Shown here: piece by piece, positions 39,868 through 51,859 of the stretch
How the letters are laid out: every line of letters starts with the position of its first letter
How positions within the stretch are numbered: the stretch's first letter is position 1
Assembly: GCA_022494885.1 (NCBI GenBank)
Contig: JAGVSM010001667.1
Coordinates: 1-64,000 of the forward strand
Direction: 5' to 3'
Origin: Micrasema longulum
Taxonomy: Eukaryota; Arthropoda; Insecta; Trichoptera; Brachycentridae
DNA length: 64,000 bases
Notes under the pieces: generated by a model
Databases searched by the model: none
Told to the model about the DNA's origin: nothing
Seen by the model: the letters and a program-made list of their open reading frames with translations, nothing else
Translations under genes and position numbers: made by a program

Positions 39868-40130
39868 CGCGAGACTTTTGCGTGAAATGACGTCGCGACA
39901 GAATGACCGCAACGCAATTCCACTCTTGATTGTCTGATTAGAAGCGGAATAGGGTAAGAGTTGTTATCACCATTCTGACAGCTGACAGCCGCGAGAGAAA
40001 AAGAGATGACAATAGTGTGTCTTCTCATTCATTGAGACTTAAAATGTATTGTGTGAGATTTTGTTTTTATGCGTGACGCATGATTTCGGTGGCGGGATGC
40101 GTAATCCAATTATTTGCCTTTGATTTTAAT
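39868..40130 (-). promoter_or_regulatory. Probable ADAP promoter and 5' UTR region
   Basis: Upstream of the ADAP start (39867, minus strand) the sequence has several CpG and GCG motifs and is less AT-rich than its flanks. No TATA box was identified. It is inferred from position only. Confidence 0.35.
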
Positions 40131-41100
40131 ACCATGGGGAAAATTTAATGTGAGAAGATAATTAAAATTAAATGAAAGAAGAAATATGTATTATAATTCA
40201 TGTGTGTATATCATACGAGATAATCCCAATGAAACTATTTATGGTTTATAATAAACGTATTAGAATCGCAATGACGTTGTAATAGAATAAGGAGGGAAAT
40301 AATTTTTTGAGCTCAAGCACATGAATGAATGAGAGTTAATCTTGTCCACAGACTAAATATAATAATATATATATATGTATATACTATTTTGTCCTCCCGG
40401 CGGAGAAGGGGAACATGATCACACCATGAACGTTTACGATCATCATCAAAGCACCACATCAGAGCGCCATCAAAGGGTCAGGAGTCATGAGTTAGGAACG
40501 GGAAAGAGGTCGATTAAGGATACCGAAACAACTTCATTTACCAAAACATCGATGGTGATGTAGGTACCAAATCGATTTTTAAAACATGATAAATAAATAA
40601 ATTTAAGTATCCGTGTTTGTTCTATCTACAAATACATATATAGATAATACATAACATTATAATATATTTATGAAATCAGCCACAAGGTATTAAAAATTGA
40701 AGAGAAAGAACAAATAGCATTATCTACCTGCTTATAATAATTTTTATTCTTCTTTAAACTCACATATTTTTTTAACTTGAACACATTTGAATATTTAATA
40801 CCACTGTACGCATACCATAAACATTTAAAAATTCTTGTGAAATTATTAGTTAGCATTTAAATATAATTTAAATATAAAATATTCACAGAATGATTTATTT
40901 TATTTAAAGCGATAAAAAAATAAAAACTTGTACCTGGTTTAATAAGATTAGGAAGATTATGTGGAGATGAAAGAAAACTGTAGCAGGGTGGTTCGGGAAA
41001 AAGGGTACCATTTATTTATTCAGCCCCAAGTGCCAAATTGTGTACTTATTCTGACCCTGCTTCTATAGATTACACAATTTCACACTGTATTATTTATGCT
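40131..41100. other. ADAP-WBP11 spacer, unassigned
   Basis: Contains a short ATATATAT run near 40365 and a 62-codon open frame at 40375-40563 (+) with no recognisable domain. Nothing else is supported. Confidence 0.3.
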
Positions 41101-41104
41101 GTAT

Positions 41105-41345
41105 ATAGTCAGTCTCATGATGCAATGGTCAACGCGTTTGCCTACCATGCGAGAGGTCTCGGGTTCCATTCCCAGCATGGTTGATATGAAATATTTATTT
41201 AAAGGGGGTGTTTTTACACTAGAATATTTCATAGTTCCTGAAGCGTAAGACTGATTATCTTACCTTCATGTAACAAAAATTGGTGAACCAATGCACTGCC
41301 TTATGCTCCATTAGGTGCGGAAAGGGAATGATGATGATTATTTAC
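41105..41345 (+). mobile_element. tRNA-derived SINE, family B1, near full length
   Basis: A-box-like ATGCAATGGTCAACGCG, then GCGAGAGGTCTCGGGTTCCA in the B-box region, ATATTTATTTAAAGGGGGTG, GCGTAAGACTGATTATCTTA and the tail GGAATGATGATGATT. Confidence 0.8.
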
Positions 41346-41409
41346 TATTTTGTATGCTGATGGAATAATTCCTTTTTTGCATCTAGTTATAGTATCAAGA
41401 TACGTTTAA

Positions 41410-42625
41410 TCATAACTAATGACAAAGATATTGATAAACCGTATTCCTCCAAAATTTGACTTCTACCAACCTGCTGAACAGGCTGGCTTCCGCAAGGGTT
41501 TTGGAACCTAAGATCTTATCCAATCTATACATCTGTTTATAGAGAAAACCACAGAATATAACGCATTCGATTAAAGCATGTAAAGCATTCGATTCTGTGG
41601 AAACCTGGTCAATCATAAATGCACTTGAAAATGCCAGGATTGATTCTAGATACACGAGGTTGATTAAATATGTATATGAAAATGCTACCATGGATGTAAA
41701 AGTAAACGACAATCTAAAGATGGAGAAAATCAAGATCAAAAAGGGTGTAAGACAGAGTGACACGATATCTCCAAAACTTTTTTCATTAGCCTTAGAAGAC
41801 GTTTTCAAGATGCTAAATTAAAATAACCAAGGCATAAAAATAGATGGCAAGTATCTAAATCACCTCCGTTTTGCAGACGATATAGTAATAATAAGTGAAG
41901 AGGTAAATAAACTGGAATCTATGGTAAAAGAATTATACGAAGCCTCTAGAAAGATCGGTCTGAAAATTAATATAGACAAAACATGTACCTTTTATGAAAT
42001 TAATTAATAAAAATAAAAAATAAAAATTTTGAGTCCAATACCTAGCAACATACATACCGGAAGTAAAACTATTGGTGCTGTTGACGAGTACATTTACCTT
42101 GGGCTAGCTGCAGAACTGCCTAGACGAATCGGGTTAAGTTGGGATGCATTTGGAAAGCTGAAACACGTTTTCAGAAATAAAGAAATCCCAAATAATCTGA
42201 AAGCCAAAGTCTACAACTCTTGTGTTCTGCGGGTGGCAACATACTGTCTTGAAACCATGTCACTCACTGCTAGAAGTGTTCACAAAATTAAGTGCACTTA
42301 GCGGTCTATGGAAAGACAAATGTTGGGCATCTCCTTAAGAGACCGAATAAAGAACGAGGAGATAAGACGCAGTACAAAGATAACCATGGCAGAGGGCCAT
42401 GTGGCGAGACAAGAAATCGATAGGTGCACCTCCAGAATACTAAACTGAAGACCCTACGAAAGTAAAAGGAAAGTAGGGAGACCGCAGAGGAGATGGACTG
42501 ATGACGTCGTCGAACTCGTGGGCCATGGATGGAAACTGAGTGCCCAGAACAGAAAAACATGGAAAAATTTGGAAGAGGCCTATATTCAGCAGTGGAGAGA
42601 AACTGGCTGATAAGAAAAATAAGAA
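41410..42625 (+). mobile_element. RTE-like reverse transcriptase remnant
   Basis: Frames in order on the plus strand give EQAGFRKG (about 41465-41500), DSVETWSIINALENARID, then KKGVRQSDTISPKLFSLALE, the catalytic-core RFADDIVIIS (about 41870) and LKINIDK. The C-terminal part reads ETMSLTARSVHKI, SMERQMLGISLRDRIKNEEI and VGRPQRRWTDDV. These are the signatures of the endonuclease/reverse transcriptase ORF of RTE-type LINEs common in moths. Stops and frame changes, a missing segment before DSVETW and the absent endonuclease show that it is dead. Confidence 0.8.
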
Positions 42626-42660
42626 TTTGGTAAATAATTTTAAATGTTTTCAAAGCAGAG

Positions 42661-43437
42661 ACAATAAGGAAGTTTTTTTTTTGTTAATAGACTGAAACTA
42701 AGCCAAAATTTTGTAATTACTCTGCCCGTGACGTCACAAGTTTTCGTCAATGAGTTGTGCTGACATTTAAAAGTAGAGCCCCGTAGCGTAAAAATATACT
42801 AAACGTCGAAAAGAATGGCTGCCTGGAGACCGGAAATCTATCACAAAACATAACAGAGTTGTAATTGATTGGTTGGTTCTTGTGACGTAGTTCATTTCTA
42901 TTAAAGCCATTTTTATACATTTTTGAGAAACTTCACCATACAATGAGGAAGTTCAATGTTTTTTTAAATTTGCTAATAGTCTATTAAACTGAGTCAAAAT
43001 TTTTTTTTCAATGTTTATATATCGTATTATCAGCGCTATGATTTTTGAAAGTTTTGAATTTCTGAAATAACTCCGCGTGTGACATCAGGTTCTCTTCCGC
43101 TTATTCTCGATCAGTTATGCTATCAGATCCATTGGTCCATTAATGGCAAGCAAATCGGAAATCTTCTATAACTCTCTTGTCATTGGTAGATTCATATGAA
43201 CTAATGATGTCATTCTAAGTAGTTTGTTTTTATTAAAATATTTTTGATTACTTTTTTGTACATTTTCAGGAAACTCTGCTGTACAATTTAATGCTACAAT
43301 TTTTACCGCCCGCAAGAAAACATTTATTGTATACTATTTCCTGTAGGGTTAAAGTTCCTCATTATATATTCTAATTTAGACCACGTGTAATTGCCATTTT
43401 TATATCAAATTTCTTATAGCACTGAACTTCTTTATTG
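42661..43437 (+). mobile_element. MITE-like element, family E, interrupted by another copy
   Basis: The outer element starts ACAATAAGGAAGTTTTTT and breaks at about 42944. After the nested copy it resumes at about 43361 and finishes with AGCACTGAACTTCTTTATTG at 43437. This matches the end of the copy at 3784. Confidence 0.65.
42945..43360 (+). mobile_element. MITE-like element, family E, nested copy
   Basis: Terminal inverted repeats GAGGAAGTTCAATG at 42945 and AAAGTTCCTC at 43360. Its body matches the copy at 3418-3784 (TATCGTATTATCAGCGCTAT). It sits inside another copy of the same family, in the same orientation. Confidence 0.7.
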
Positions 43438-43590
43438 CCCTGCAGTGGCTGGTGCCGTGAGAGGGCAGTTAGATGGTGATATTTGATTACATAACATAAT
43501 AACTCCAACAAAACTGAAGACATTCCATCATCATTTAGGAAAGGACTAGGAAGAAGATTATCGATAATTTAAAAGTTAATTGTATCTATT

Positions 43591-43596
43591 TTTATT
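43591..43596 (-). terminator. WBP11 poly(A) signal
   Basis: TTTATT on the plus strand is AATAAA on the minus strand, about 36 nt past the WBP11 stop. Confidence 0.6.
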
Positions 43597-43631
43597 TTTT
43601 AAAGCTACATAAAATAAAGGACATGACAATT

Positions 43632-46600
43632 CTACAATAAGCCTTGCATCTCATGCATAAACTGCATGTAGGCATCATCTTTGGTAGGGGCACCAGGAGG
43701 TTTCTGTATAACATCAGCTGGTTGCTTCTTAATGTCCACGACTGGCCCCTTGGGACCAGGTTTGGTCTTCTTGTCTTCTCTCTTCACTCTTAAAGCTGAA
43801 GGGACAAACCTTGTAACATCTGCGGAAAGATTGCGAATTTGTGGTTTTGCTGTTATGGTGGCACTTTGTGGCTGGCCTTCTTTTCTGTTTATCAGTTGAG
43901 GAGCAGCGGATAAAACTGGTAATGGTAGAGGGATAGGATGGGCGAGGGTCCGAGAGAGGGGGAGACCACGTGGGGGGAGGCCTGGGGGCGGACCGGGGGG
44001 CAACCTGATAAGTCTTGGTAGGCCCGGGGGTGGGCCAGGAGGTACTCCTCTGTTGGGGAGCGGAATTCTTATTCCAGGTGGCGGCATTCCTCGGGGGCGC
44101 AATGGGGGAGGCCTTAACATGCTCCCCATCAAAGGAGGTGGATGAGTGGGCATTGCAGGCCCTTCCATTCCTGTAGTCCCCGGTGGGCACATCATATGAG
44201 GTAAACTTATCCTTTCATCCTTGTCAGTGAAATGATCTTCATCTTCGCTATTTGAATCATCATGGTGCTTTTCAGAAAGTCTCGAGGTAAGGTCGGCAGC
44301 TCTATCAGATTCTCGCTTTTTATGCACCTCTTCCATTTCCTTCATAAATTCATCGATGTTCTGTCCAGAAAGTGCAAGCATGCGTTGTTGTAAAGAAGTG
44401 GGTTTGCTGGTGGCTGCCCCCACTGCTGGTGGCATTCCAGAGAGAGATCGATCATCAGAAGTCTGCATTCTGTCATCTTGATCCATAGAAACTTCATAAT
44501 CTGATTTATTTTTTCGCCTCTCAATTTCCTATAAATAAAATTGAAGTTAAAAATGTTTCATTTACATCAGAGTGCCAATAATTTTGTAATGTATTTATGA
44601 TAATAAATTAAAAGATTTTTTGAGTAAAAAAACTGATGTACCTTCTTTTCACTGTCAAGTTGATCTGAAAATCTTAATGTCTTTTGTCTTCTAATGGCAT
44701 TTTTATCCGTATCAATATCTTCACCATCAGATAAGTCTGCCAGAGATGGAGGAGGGCCTGGAGGAACTCCAGGTGGCACCATGCCGGAAGAAATGTCCTT
44801 AAAGAAAACATTAAACCAGTGTTTACAAAAAAGAAAAAAATATATAGAAACTCAGAAACGCACATAAAAAAAAAAATAAGAGGCAAACAATATAAAATTA
44901 AATTACTTTGTAATAAGAATCCTTCTTCAAAATTCCGATAGGCTTGGTAGGAGGCATGGGAACTATAGAGGGGGTCAGTTCCATAGGCAGAGGAATTTGT
45001 GATGGAACATTCCCATATAACAAGTTATCAGGAACCTGTAAATCAAAGCAAAGGCAATAAGTACACACATACGCTATTATTGGGTACAGAGAAAGAGCTA
45101 TCATACATTTTAAAAAATACAGTTATAAATATTTGGATATAAATAACAAAGTACATATATGTATAGTATAATATATGTGATATCTAAAAAATTATGTGTT
45201 TACATGCGAATACAACTCCATGAAAAATTATTAATGAAAAGAATAATTTTTAAAAATTTATTGTGACAGTCCAGCTACTATGAAATATTGGAGAGAAAAA
45301 GTACCAGACCGTGGCAAATGAATATAAAAATACATCTGATTATCAAACAGCTTTTGAATTAGTGTAACTTACTTGAAGGGTTGGAAGTGGAATATCATCA
45401 ATTTGTACAGCTTGTGCGTGGCGCACGGACTCATGATACGCTGCTAGAGCAGTTCTTCTTCTTTCATACTCAGATTCCTGGCGTTTTAACTCAACCCACT
45501 TTTCTGGTTCATCTTTGTCCTATAATTCATATTACAGTATGGTAAATATCATATTATAACGAAATCACCAGATAAAATTATATGTTCTGAGACTAGCTGA
45601 CACATTAATTTTATATACATTTTATATTTTCACTCTTTTTTATTTATTGTTTTGAATCATAGAATTACATTCCCAACAACACATTCTGGGACAACAAAGA
45701 TAGACAAAATAATCAATCAACGGTTTTTGAAAGTCTACAAAGCATTTCTAAAAATCCCAAGATCTCTTCCGACAATTAATTACACAAGAGCATATACACC
45801 CTACATTTGGTAAAAAAAAAAACATAAGAACCTCTGCTATAAAAACTTGGAACTCACTCGTATTTTCCATATAATATGTATTTAAAACAGAAAATAAAAT
45901 AAAAGTAGTGGAAAGAAACTAATAATAATCTTCTGATAATCTGCCACACAATTATCCAAAAACTACTATAATTTACCATTTTAAGTACAAACTTTAAATA
46001 AAAACTGTCTACAAAAAACCAGTTGTAATTTTTACTACCGCATTTCTTTGATTATAAGACCATTCTGCCTAGTGAATTGGTTCAGCCGGATGAATCTAAC
46101 CCACATGATAAAGCTTTCAGCTCTTTTATTTAACAAAAGTTAACAGATGGAAGAGTTGAGAAAATGTGGATGTACAAATTTAGATATGAATGACTCCCTA
46201 GGGAGGAAATCCAGCCAGTCTGCAAGCGTTTGGACATACTCAAAACATTTTTATAATAAATCTATTTCAATTGTTACTAAACCAGCATAATTTAAATATC
46301 AGGTCTTATTAAGCAATAACATTGTCATTTTGACGTTTGTAACCATTTTACAAACATCTTAAAACGGGCCGAAATGCAAATATGAGATATTGACCGATAT
46401 CTTATGTTTATATCATTACTAATTTTTTACAAATCATTTATTTCCTATAAGACAAAAAAATACTTCTTACTATGCATTAAGTATAATATATCTATGTACA
46501 GTTGAGTATGACAAAAGCATTAAATCCGTCTATCTTTCACCTTCTTGAATGGACTGATCATAATCAATTAATAGAACTAACAATCGGACTTCAACTCAAA

Positions 46601-48254
46601 AGTATTATCACAACAATTAAGAAAACAGACAAAACTTACCAAATAAAAAAAATTGAAAAGATAACAAAATACTTACATACATTTTTAATACACGTTCCAA
46701 GGTTTCTCTCAACTTCTTCCGCTTTTCTTTTAAAACCTTCTCATTCAGTGGTGAAGGTTGCAAAACATTATATTCTAAAACAGGAAAAAATCACAACATA
46801 TTTCATTTCATTTCGTTTATTTATTTTTAGTTACATTGAGAACATTACAGAGTATCTAATTAATTCTCAACACATTAAAAAATATACATATCAGATTTAT
46901 TAAATAGAAAAAAAAAGTCATGTAAAATTGACATACATATTACAATTTGGAAATTGCACTCCTAAGAGTAATCCCACCGACATGAAATATATCGACATCC
47001 AAGGCGATACGATTGAATAACACGATTACTCTACCTACCAGCACAACCTATTATAATAAATACATACAAATTACAAGACTGATTGTGTATAGATAAATTA
47101 AAGTCTGTTCATTATTACAAGAATTTCCAAATAAACAAACCAGCCGTGTGATATCTGACAGAGAATAGCCTATTTCACACATATCATCTTAATCTAAAAG
47201 GTACGGTAAAATTATAGTGGATTGACATTTGTTAGGTTCGTTGTATCTATTTCAATTTGATAATATTTATATTTTACATTGTTTTCTTATAAAACTCCAT
47301 GGTAAATAACTTTAATAAAAATATCAATAAAAACGCCTCTGTTAATATGTTGTTTAAAAATAAAAGAAATATTAGCGTTCTTATAATTTACCCAAATACT
47401 TCAACTTTAAGGACCATTTTCAACGAGTTGTAAATAACTCACTATTAGAACATGGAAATCAATTTGGGGTAGAGTGGGATTCGAACCTCGGACTTCTGAT
47501 CTGTGAATCCGCAACACTAGCCACAGGACCACAACCTGATTCAAATAATGTAGTGAAGCTCAACAAAAGAGATTTTAATGATAATTTTATCAAAATCATT
47601 ATTTAAATTTAGTGAGTACTCTCGGGTAAAAATCCTGCAAAAGGAAATCGACTGGAGATTAGTCAGTCTTCTGGTGTACTGGTTACTGCGTTTGCCAGGC
47701 ATTAAATAAATAAATAATTGTAAAACAATAAATATTGATCCACCGTATTGTATTTCATCATGTCGCCTTGGTGGGAAATAGGGCAATCATGCAATATCAT
47801 GCAGTGAGCTCGTGGTTTGCATGTGCACAGCGGATCAGTCTCCGTGAATGTATGGTAGGTTTTAATCTGTGATCATACATATTGAATTAAACCTTACCCA
47901 TTTCATCAATTTTTTCAAGCTCTTCTAGAATTTGTGAAGGATCCTGCATCTTTAATACAGCAGCACGGACCATTTGTCTTTGCCTTTTATTTTTTTTTAG
48001 CTCTTTTTTCCTGGCTTCTTTTCCTAAAATTCATCAAATAATAAAGATCAGTATATGTGCAACGTTCGGTTCGAAATTTTGCATTTTTATTTCTTATAAT
48101 TTAAAAATTTTATAGAAAATATTTGACCTATGTATTGAAAACATAGTAATTATTGAATAATCATTCATATAATATGATATTATAACTTACTAGCTTGATC
48201 AGTGGGGTTCATGTATTTACCACTTTTGGTGGTATTTATAGATCGTCGTCCCAT
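43632..48254 (-). CDS. WBP11: WW domain-binding protein 11 (splicing factor)
   Basis: Seven exons join in frame: 48254-48191, 48023-47898, 46774-46677, 45519-45373, 45035-44907, 44797-44642 and 44528-43632, giving 538 aa (human WBP11 is 641). The N-terminal Wbp11 domain is near identical to the family: MGRRSINTTKSGKYMNPTDQ, then ARKKELKKNKRQRQMVRAAV and LNEKVLKEKRKKLRE. The middle has the conserved PTKPIGILKKDSYYK and RRQKTLRFSDQLDSEKK segments. The last exon is long and carries an acidic stretch, then a proline/glycine-rich tract (PPGPPPGLP-type units that bind WW and PQBP1-type domains), and the family C-terminus KPQIRNLSADVTRFVPSALR followed by ending DAYMQFMHEMQGLL. In the family, WBP11 acts in the nucleus with the spliceosome and centrosome-related splicing events. 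The start is supported by the strongly conserved MGRRS. The next gene upstream, LENG1-like, is on the same strand 5 kb away. Confidence 0.97.
45540..46676. other. WBP11 intron 3, with partial repeat
   Basis: A family A fragment lies at 46075-46250 (minus orientation; AGCCGGATGAATCTAACCCA is its reversed end, and CCAGCCAGTCTGCAAGC its reversed start). A stretch at about 45660-45810 has an open, coding-like plus-strand composition with several stops and may be old retrotransposon sequence; it is not identified. The 46502-46903 open frame is AT-rich, crosses exon 3 antisense and is not a gene. Confidence 0.45.
47360..47545 (-). mobile_element. tRNA-related SINE, family C, in WBP11 intron 2
   Basis: Its plus strand has AACTCACTATTAGAACATGG, the reversed B box GGGATTCGAACC and CACTAGCCACAGGACCACAA. 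Near-identical to the copy at 60720-60905 in RIOK1 intron 3. Confidence 0.75.
47617..47712 (+). mobile_element. SINE leader and tRNA-like fragment in WBP11 intron 2
   Basis: It begins GTACTCTCGGGTAAAAATCC, contains CTGGTGTACTGGTTACTGCG, and ends at a short AAATAAATAAATA tail near 47712. It resembles the fragment at 3888-4065. Confidence 0.5.
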
Positions 48255-48704
48255 GGTGAAGTTTCTCGATAATTCGGAATTAAAAAACGGATTATTAAAA
48301 AGAAATTACTTTCACACTCCGATCTTGTTTAAATAAAAATAATTTAAAGTTTTATATCAATAGACCGACAATTCATGAGTTCCGAATGCCATAGATGAAA
48401 TTCAGAATATCCATGGATAAATACCACCATAAATCCAAAGAAAATAATATATTTACTTCATAGAATTTTTATAGTGATGGTAAAAGGACGTGCTAGAAAA
48501 ATAATGCCATGCTCTTTTTTGTTTATTGATATAAATTCATATTTTCCAAAAAAATAATAATGTATCCCCAATTCTGAAACCAAGAGCCCTGTGCAGAGTT
48601 GGTATACAGCATAATAAAAAGTGGAAGCATGCATATTATTGAACAGTACCAAAAAAATAAAAAAATAAACATAATATATTTCAATAAACATCTGGACAAC
48701 TATC

Positions 48705-48955
48705 TTGTCGGCGTCGTGATGTAGTAGTCAGCACGTTTGCCTACCATGCAGGAGGTCTCGGGTTTGATTCCCGACGTGGTTGACACGAAATATTTATTTA
48801 AAATAGTGTTTTTACACCAGAATATTTCACCTGAAGCGTAAGACTGAACATCTTAGCTTCATGTAACAAAAATTATCAAGATACGCTGTGATTGGTGTAT
48901 CAATGCAGTGCCCTATGCACCATTAGGTGCGGAAAGGGGATGATGATGATCCAAG
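48705..48955 (+). mobile_element. tRNA-derived SINE, family B1, near full length
   Basis: A-box-like TGATGTAGTAGTCAGCACG, B box GGTTTGATTCC, AAATATTTATTTAAAATAGTG, GCGTAAGACTGAACATCTTA and the tail GGGATGATGATGAT. The tail abuts the region of the Tc1 remnant. Confidence 0.8.
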
Positions 48956-49259
48956 AAGTGATATCGCCTAATATGGGCTGACTCACTAATGAGTTAACAA
49001 TAATTGGATTTTCTACTTTTGTTGTAATTAACAATTACTTAAATTTTACAATAAAATTTATTTATGGTTAATACAATTCTAGTAATGATGAAATGTTTTG
49101 TAACATCGCCCTTATCCTTTATAAAATCCTGTTAGGCATAGATTCATTCAGTGAACTAAGAATGTTTTGAGTTATTTCTTTCTCCTAGACATTAATTATT
49201 ATTATTAGAGCTCCATGATATTTTTCATATTTTTTTGTCTTATTTTCCTGTTTTTTTCA

Positions 49260-50905
49260 TTGGAAGATAAGGCTTGCACATATTAACATTAATAAATAAT
49301 AATAAGTTTTCAATGGGATTCAGGTCAGGACTGTTTCCAGGCCATTTCATAGACGTTATTCCCATTAATTCCTTGAAGTCAGTAATTTGTAATGAGTTTA
49401 CATTATTTATGATGCATTGGCATTAAACTTTTGATTAAAATATTGGTCTTATACTCACAGAACGAGCTCTACGACATGGGACAGAATCATCTTGAAAAAC
49501 TGGATCCTTGTGAAATTCAGTTAAAGCCTCTATTGCAGGTATGACATCATTTTAGACAACTGTTTTATACTGTGCTGCATTTATCATTTCTTGTACTAAG
49601 TATACTGGTCTAAGGCCATGGAATGTCATACACCCCCATATCATGACATAGGGTGAATGTTTTATCGTCCTTCTCATACACTTTGGGTGAAACCTTTCTT
49701 CATGTTTACAGCGCACCTGCTGTCTTCTATCTGAGCTAAACAAATTAAATTTGGACCCATTGGAAAACATCACTCTCTGCCAATCGGTTACTGTCAAATT
49801 TCTAGCCCATTCGAGCCGAGTCTTCTTCATCCTGTCTGTTAAGAGAGGCTTATTTACAGAGTTTCGCACCTGGAAAGCCTCCTCTATCAATCTTCTTAAT
49901 ACAGTTATTCTCGAACACATTGTCTCGCTGTTAGATTGCACTTCCCTGCGTATTTCTTCAGAAGTCATCGATCGATTATCCAACATGACCTTGACTATTT
50001 TACGATCTTCACTCAGGGACATAATTCTGGGCCTACCACTTCTTTTTTTACACTCGATAGAACCAGTTTCTTTGTATTTTTGTATCAAAGCTCTCACAGA
50101 GCTTTCATCAAACCCAAGCTGTTCACAAACATTTCATTTCTCCTCCAAAAAAGCAAGAATTTTCGACTAAATGACAATCAACATTTGCTTGGAACTTTCC
50201 ATATTAAGCAAACAATGCTTACTAAGAAGTGTAGCACGAGACTAACATTATTTAGCCATTTTTTATATAACAATGTTTGATTATGTCCAAATGCTTGCAG
50301 ACTGGCTGGACTTCCTCCCTAAGGAGTTGTTCATATTTAAATTTATTTCAACAGAGAGGGAAAAAGTTTTCGAGAAGGGAATATGGAAGTCTAGGCATTT
50401 ACAGGGCTTATGACCTGTCATTGGCTGGTTTAAGTGGCCACTTTACACACTGTGTAACATTCACCATTCTGCCCATGTTTGAACATCCACATTTCCTCAA
50501 CTCTTCCATCTGTTGACTTTTGTGAAGTTAAAGAGCTGAAACCTTTATCATGTGGGTGAGATTCATCCGGCTGAACCAAATCACCTACTAGGCAACGCCT
50601 GAAAACAATTTTCCAATTTTTATACTTCTTCTTTTACCAGGTAGTAATTCAACAATGTTTGATTATGTCCAAATGCTTGCAGACTAGCCTAAAGTGGCCA
50701 CTTAAACCAGCCAATGACAGGTCATAAGCCCTGTAAATGCCTAGACTTCCAAATTTCTTCTCGAAAACTTTTTCCCTCTCTGTTGAAATAAATTTAAATT
50801 TTTTATATACATTAACTCATCGGTTAATATATATAACAAATGGCTAAATAATGTTAGTTACGGTCAAAATTTTAGTGCGGGTTTTTTTTTATGATCATCA
50901 CTGTA
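49260..50905 (-). pseudogene. Decayed Tc1/mariner-type transposase element
   Basis: On the minus strand the transposase frame runs from about 50170: FLEEK*NVCEQLGFDESSV, then ALIQKYKETGSIECKKRSGR and RPR (helix-turn-helix region), and DRMKKTRLEWARNL. The DDE core follows: WQRVMFSNGSKFNLF (the usual FSDE has become FSNG), PYVMIWGCMTFHG, and WPGNSPDLNPIEN near 49330-49360. An in-frame TGA near 50130, a TAA directly upstream of the NDVIPAIEAL stretch (about 49553) and frame changes break it. The right terminus TACAGTGATGATCATAAAAA (minus strand) ends at TA 50904-50905. No matching left terminus is found. Inactive. Confidence 0.8.
50267..50812. mobile_element. Family A repeats forming a palindrome inside the Tc1 element
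   Basis: A full plus-orientation copy (50267-50630; GGCTTATGACCTGTCATTGG at 50405-50424) is followed by a short plus-orientation restart (50650-50688) and then an inverted part (50690-50812). The two long arms, about 50330-50450 and 50690-50812, are nearly perfect reverse complements. The pair sits between the Tc1 transposase and its right terminus. Confidence 0.7.
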
Positions 50906-50999
50906 TCTTTATCAAATGACAATTTCTTTCAACCAATAAAATTAAATGTGCTATTAATATAATTTTAGTTTCAAAACACATACGAGTAAAATATTATAA

Positions 51000-51440
51000 A
51001 ATAGATGCAAAAATAGAAGTAGCAATAAGCATACAAAAATTAATTAATATCGACACTAAGGAGACTCTTTAATGGGAAAAAGAGAATAAAAGGAGAGTAA
51101 AAGAGGAGAGATAGAAGAGAAAGGAAAAGTTTCTTCAGGGGTAATTTAAACAAAGCTTATAAAGAAACATCTTTGATTGTGGATGCGAGATAATTCCACA
51201 GTCAAGCCTCAACTCAAGTCTTTTTTAAATAGATAATTAAACATAGGTTTACAAAACATTCAAGCTTATTAAATTATGTCCCTCATACTAATTTTTGTGA
51301 TAATTTAGAGTACATTATTTTACTATTTAATATTCCTTTGGGATCAAGCATTATTTAGTTTTAGATTATCATAACAGAGATTTAAATAGGGATATGGCAA
51401 ACTCATATCACATACTTCCAGTATGGCATAAGAATGAAGT
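51000..51440. other. WBP11-LENG1 spacer, unassigned
   Basis: AT-rich with purine runs such as AAAAGAGGAGAGATAGAAGA near 51097. No gene is supported. Confidence 0.3.
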
Positions 51441-51452
51441 AATCTCGAGCGT

Positions 51453-51859
51453 AATTGAACGTAGTTATGCAGAAAGCAGCCAGCCATAGAAAGGTGAAAC
51501 TGAGATAATAGCACTCTAGTGAAAAGGGTGAATAATCGAATCTACACAACAGTTGGAATGTTTTTGACTTTTATCAAATGATAAACAATGAATACATTAG
51601 TATTTCAAACAAGAATCTAATTAAGTATTTGACCACGTTTTAACGATTTAAAAAGAACCGTAAGATTTTTCTAGTGCAGTAGGTGTTTTCTGCAAATAGA
51701 GAAATGCCGCTTTTGTGATCGACGCTATTTTCAGAAAGCGATTATTACAGTTTTTTGTATGAAAGCGGCTTTGCTGTTTTTAACAGAATATAGAATTGAC
51801 CTTTCATCATTTTTTTTTAAATTGTGGACTGGCTGCTTTCTGCATAATTACGTTCAATT
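51453..51859. mobile_element. MITE with 31-bp terminal inverted repeats
   Basis: The termini at 51453-51483 (starting AATTGAACGTAGTTATGCAG) and 51829-51859 are reverse complements over 31 nt with one mismatch. The ~345-bp interior is non-coding, with an inner repeat pair of TTTTCAGAAAGCGATT type. The family is not recognised. Confidence 0.75.

Noticed and set aside
40375..40563. Plus-strand ORF near the ADAP promoter
   Set aside because: Short, starts next to an ATATATAT run and has no recognised domain; kept only as a note.
43729..44190. Minus-strand ORF overlapping the WBP11 last exon
   Set aside because: It is an alternative frame through the proline-rich repeat and has no start context of its own.
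46502..46903. Plus-strand ORF of 133 codons
   Set aside because: Crosses WBP11 exon 3 in antisense and has a lysine/isoleucine-rich low-complexity translation.
49751..50170. Plus-strand ORF of 139 codons
   Set aside because: Antisense shadow of the Tc1 transposase.
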